The notes beneath the pieces are model-generated. The model was not told where the DNA came from, ran no database searches, and saw only the letters and a list, made by a program, of their open reading frames with translations. From Austwickia sp039812465 (GTDB lineage Bacteria; Actinomycetota; Actinomycetes; Actinomycetales; Dermatophilaceae), in the NCBI GenBank assembly GCA_039812465.1, contig JBDIAS010000155.1:1-7999 (forward strand): a stretch of DNA of 7,999 nt, given 5' to 3'. Of the stretch, positions 5,578 to 7,999 are shown in pieces. How positions within the stretch are numbered: the first letter of the stretch is position 1; each line of letters opens with the position of its first letter. A program made the position numbers and the translations under genes.

Positions 5578-7452
5578 GCGCAGGTCCGTCGCGGGGACGA
5601 ACGTGTAGCCCATCCCCTTGATGCCGGTGACGACCTTCTCCAACCCGTCGATCGGCAGGAACGGGTGGTAGAAGAAGCTCGCCGTGGACTCGCGGACCAC
5701 GAGGTTGGATTTCGCCGCCGCCAGGATGTCGTCCGGTGTCCGGACGGGGTGACCGCTGTAGGACGTGGGCGAGTGGTTGCCCAGGTTCTCGGGCAGCACC
5801 TTGGAACCGTAGATGTCGGTCACCGAGAACGGGAAGATCTGGCTGGCCACCTCACCCGTCGACGGCTTCCCGGTCAGCAGGCCGTCGGTGTAGAGCGCGC
5901 GCTCGTACCGCGTCGTGTAGACCTGGCGCATCGCCCGGTAACCCGCCGGCGACGACATGTAGTGCGGGGTCTCGAAGATGGGCGGCGCCGACAGCCCGGC
6001 CTCCTCGAAGAGCGCCCGACCGCCGAGGATCCGCTGGACGAAGTGCTCCTCGCTGTCCTCCTGCAACGGGCCGATGAACTGCACGTGCGTGTCGGTCTCG
6101 CAGGGGATGAACGTGAACGGCGGCGCCGCAGTGGTCGAGCACAGCGCCTTGTAGAACTCGAAATCGTCCCCCGTCACGCCGTTGTACGGGTTGTGCAGCC
6201 GGTCGAACTGGTGGGTGGTGCCGTGCTGGATCAGCGTGGCGCCCTTGGACTGGGCGTACTTCAGCGCCTCGACCACGTGGGGCGCCTCGGCGAGCGTGAT
6301 GTTGCGCGGCGTCCCCTTGTTGGTCCTCCCCTCCCGGTCCACGAAGTTCGGCACCGTCGCGATCTGGAAGGGGACGCCCTCCGAGCTCAGGTAGTCGGCG
6401 TACTCGCGGATCTTCGCCGGGTCGGAGTTCGGGCTGACGTCCTCGAGGCGGACGGCCGCCTGCTTGACCGGCTTGGTGTCGGGTGCGATGACGTCATAGA
6501 GGAGGTCGGCGAAGGCGAGGTAGCGGTCGTTCTCCAGCGCGAACGAAAACGGCACCTCCCCGACGAACGTGAGGTTGCCCGACCGGATCGCCCACGGCAC
6601 GGTCCCCTTCGGGAGCTTTTGGGGGTTGGCGCAGGCGCCTCCGGTGTGCGCCACGCAGGAGGCCTCCGCGAGCACCGTGACGGCCGCCGGGTTGACGATG
6701 CGCGGCACGACGAGCCCGTCGGTGACCCGCTCGGCATCCCGCGGCAGGGCGTGGCCCTTGTAGACCACCGACGCGAAGCGGCTGCTCGCGTCGGTCGACG
6801 ATTCGGCGGCGTCCCACCCGTACCGGGCCCGGAACGCGGCAGCCCGCGCTTCCGCGGTGGCATCGTCGATGGCACCCGGCGCGACCTGCCCGGCGACCTG
6901 CTCCAGGCCGCTGCCCGCCCACAGGATCGGCGTGGTCGAGGCCAACACGTCCGCGACGAGGGATTCCGGGAGCGGGGATTCGTACGTGCTGCCGACGAAC
7001 AGGAGCGCGTCGTAACCGCGCATCTCCCCGGGCTCGTACGTCGCTGCGGGCTGGACGGTCACGCGGCCGAAGTGCGTGGCGAGGTGGGCCACCTGGATGG
7101 CGTTCGTCTCGGCCACGGGCTCGTACTCGCCGCCCGTCGTCCACAGGACCAGGGTCTTCTTGCCGCCGGCCGGGCCGAGCGAGATGGTGTCGCCGGACCG
7201 CGTCGTGCCGACCTCCGGCACCGTCGGACTCGTGGCGGACACCTGGGCCCACTTTTCGTCGTTGATGTCGGCCCAGGCGGCGGCTGCGCTGTGCTCGACC
7301 CAGGCGTGCTGAGCGGCGACAACAGAGCCGCCGGCCCCCAGCACGCCGACGAGGGCGAGCACGGTGAACACCGCGGACTTGGTCGGCAGTCGACGCTTGC
7401 GCCGGGCCGGGTTACCGGCGGCGTTCGGCGTGGCTTTCGAACGGTCGGACAT
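5575..7452 (-). CDS. Membrane-anchored DUF2334 protein, polysaccharide deacetylase-like
   Basis: A 625-residue protein with a basic N-terminus (ARRKRR) and one transmembrane helix (about 27-48), so the bulk should lie outside the membrane. Residues 98-200 (KTLVLWTTGGEY..., YDALLFVGSTYES, TPILWAGSGLEQV) look like an alpha/beta, flavodoxin- or GATase-like domain. The DUF2334 domain, related to the CE4/NodB fold, spans about 330-620. AAVRLEDVSP supplies D338 and HGTTHQFD supplies H410 and H414, a plausible Asp-His-His metal site. Other family marks are NPYNGVTGDDFEFY (421-434), TPHYMSS (495-501) and SFFYHPFL (592-599). Cysteines form two close pairs (266/274, 438/451), likely disulfides. GGGAG lies 9 nt before the ATG. 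Deacetylation of the polymer made by the upstream glycosyltransferase is inferred from fold and context. DUF2334 activity is poorly defined, and a binding role is possible. Confidence 0.87.
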   Translation of the reverse strand: MSDRSKATPNAAGNPARRKRRLPTKSAVFTVLALVGVLGAGGSVVAAQHAWVEHSAAAAWADINDEKWAQVSATSPTVPEVGTTRSGDTISLGPAGGKKTLVLWTTGGEYEPVAETNAIQVAHLATHFGRVTVQPAATYEPGEMRGYDALLFVGSTYESPLPESLVADVLASTTPILWAGSGLEQVAGQVAPGAIDDATAEARAAAFRARYGWDAAESSTDASSRFASVVYKGHALPRDAERVTDGLVVPRIVNPAAVTVLAEASCVAHTGGACANPQKLPKGTVPWAIRSGNLTFVGEVPFSFALENDRYLAFADLLYDVIAPDTKPVKQAAVRLEDVSPNSDPAKIREYADYLSSEGVPFQIATVPNFVDREGRTNKGTPRNITLAEAPHVVEALKYAQSKGATLIQHGTTHQFDRLHNPYNGVTGDDFEFYKALCSTTAAPPFTFIPCETDTHVQFIGPLQEDSEEHFVQRILGGRALFEEAGLSAPPIFETPHYMSSPAGYRAMRQVYTTRYERALYTDGLLTGKPSTGEVASQIFPFSVTDIYGSKVLPENLGNHSPTSYSGHPVRTPDDILAAAKSNLVVRESTASFFYHPFLPIDGLEKVVTGIKGMGYTFVPATDLR

Positions 7453-7491
7453 GGTGACGGTCTCCCACAGGTCGGTTCAGATCGTTGCGGT

Positions 7492-7523
7492 CGCCGGGGC
7501 ACGGGCAGGCCCGTGCCCCGGCG
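7492..7523 (-). terminator. Strong intercistronic hairpin (terminator, attenuator or mRNA stabiliser)
   Basis: Positions 7492-7506 and 7509-7523 form a perfect 15-bp inverted repeat (CGCCGGGGCACGGGC and its complement) with a 2-nt spacer, effectively a 14-bp stem with a 4-nt loop. It lies 23 nt after the glycosyltransferase stop codon and 39 nt before the DUF2334 start. No U-tract follows. It could lower downstream transcription relative to the glycosyltransferase, protect the upstream mRNA 3' end, or mark an operon boundary. I saw no clear promoter between it and the next start, which makes full termination less likely. Confidence 0.6.
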
Positions 7524-7546
7524 GGAGTGGAGGGGAGAGACGCCGG

Positions 7547-7999
7547 TCAGCGTCGCGAGGCGGAATCGGTCGCCGGGTCGTGCGCCCGGCGGGCGAACCC
7601 CGGCAGCCGCGTGCGGTCGGTCGGGCGCTCCGCGGGATTCGTACGCTCCGCGGGATTCGTACGCTCCCCTGGCTGCGCGCGCTCCGCGGTGAGCGGTGCC
7701 AGCGGCGTGCCCGCCCACGAGTCCTCTGCCGCCACCGCGCCCTCAATCGCGGGCAGCGTGGTCTCTTCGGTCTCGACGTGCCGGTCCGTCTTGGCCCACT
7801 CGACGCGATCGCGGATGATCCGCGCGAGCGCGCCCCAGCCGGCCAGATACCACATGAACCCGTAGGCCACGTAGAGGTGTGCGGTCCGGAAGGCGCCGAG
7901 CCGGGTGAGCCCCTCGTGCTTCTCGCGCTCGTAGTACACCTGCGAGAAGGCGGTGGCGGGCGCCAGCGCCAGCACGTACGCGGACAGCAGCCACCAGCC
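7547..7999 (-). CDS. Family 2 glycosyltransferase, C-terminal part (5' end outside window)
   Basis: The frame is open to the window edge and gives the last 150 residues of a larger membrane protein. A hydrophobic segment (fragment residues 1-18, GWWLLSAYVLALAPATAF), a polar stretch with HEGL, a second hydrophobic segment (38-58) and then the cytoplasmic-looking RIIRDRVEWAKTDRH follow one another. The W-x-K-T motif (68-71) just after the last membrane helix is typical of processive membrane GT2 enzymes of the cellulose/hyaluronan/PNAG synthase type. The tail from about 75 is low-complexity and probably disordered, with a tandem RTNPAE repeat at 113-124. The catalytic domain is not visible, so sugar and linkage are unknown. 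A GTG at 7975 falls inside the first membrane segment and is not the real start. It is upstream of the DUF2334 and hydrolase genes and probably the synthase of that operon. Confidence 0.75.
   Translation of the reverse strand, partial: GWWLLSAYVLALAPATAFSQVYYEREKHEGLTRLGAFRTAHLYVAYGFMWYLAGWGALARIIRDRVEWAKTDRHVETEETTLPAIEGAVAAEDSWAGTPLAPLTAERAQPGERTNPAERTNPAERPTDRTRLPGFARRAHDPATDSASRR
7626..7669 (-). repeat. 18-bp in-frame coding repeat in the glycosyltransferase tail
   Basis: Two exact 18-bp units (7626-7643 and 7644-7661, plus-strand CGCTCCGCGGGATTCGTA) and 7 matching bases of a third. On the minus strand they encode a six-residue repeat, ERTNPA in cyclic order, within the low-complexity C-terminal tail. 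The unit is a multiple of three, so copy number can change without a frameshift. Confidence 0.9.

Noticed and set aside
3800..5608. A 602-codon plus-strand open frame opposite the hydrolase gene
   Set aside because: The minus-strand gene has a signal peptide, lipobox and catalytic motifs; the plus-strand product has none and is a shadow frame.
5416..7692. A 758-codon plus-strand open frame opposite the DUF2334 gene
   Set aside because: Long but Arg/Gly-rich without domains, lying across clear DUF2334 motifs on the other strand.
7743..7994. Separate small gene in another minus-strand frame at the right edge
   Set aside because: The overlapping frame 7547-7999 encodes membrane helices and the WAKT motif of a GT2; the other frame is Arg/Ala-rich without features.

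Overview
The window comes from a high-GC actinobacterium. The DNA is strongly G+C rich, codon third positions are almost all G or C, and the proteins most resemble actinobacterial versions (an Rv2464c-like Nei glycosylase, a short actinobacterial LeuB, an actinobacterial phosphoribosyltransferase). I cannot name the genus. All six genes lie on the minus strand, so transcription runs from high to low coordinates. The long plus-strand open frames are antisense shadows typical of such DNA.

There are two functional blocks. The first in transcription order (7999 down to about 3962) looks like the end of an exopolysaccharide operon. It holds the C-terminus of a membrane family 2 glycosyltransferase (cut by the window edge), a membrane-anchored DUF2334 protein with a deacetylase-like fold, and a lipoprotein with a clan GH-A type glycoside hydrolase domain. 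The last two are joined by a TGATG overlap. This is the synthase, deacetylase-like and hydrolase set seen, with unrelated sequences, in the PNAG, Pel and cellulose systems. A perfect 15-bp inverted repeat sits between the glycosyltransferase and DUF2334 genes. The 3' end of the hydrolase gene is duplicated in tandem, stop codon included.

Next is a free-standing cytoplasmic phosphoribosyltransferase (3421-3921). The second block is metabolic: leuB, then ilvE, which carry out the last two enzymatic steps of leucine synthesis, then a Nei/Fpg-type DNA glycosylase. The gaps are only 46 and 51 bp, so the three may share a transcript. leuB has a TAGGCT -10-like hexamer 7 bp before its ATG and no clear ribosome binding site, which suggests leaderless transcription.

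Downstream of the glycosylase, at the window edge, is a perfect 17-bp tandem array with at least five copies, each carrying the palindrome AACCGGTT. No tRNA, rRNA, CRISPR or transposase was seen, and no gene-free stretch exceeds 120 bp.
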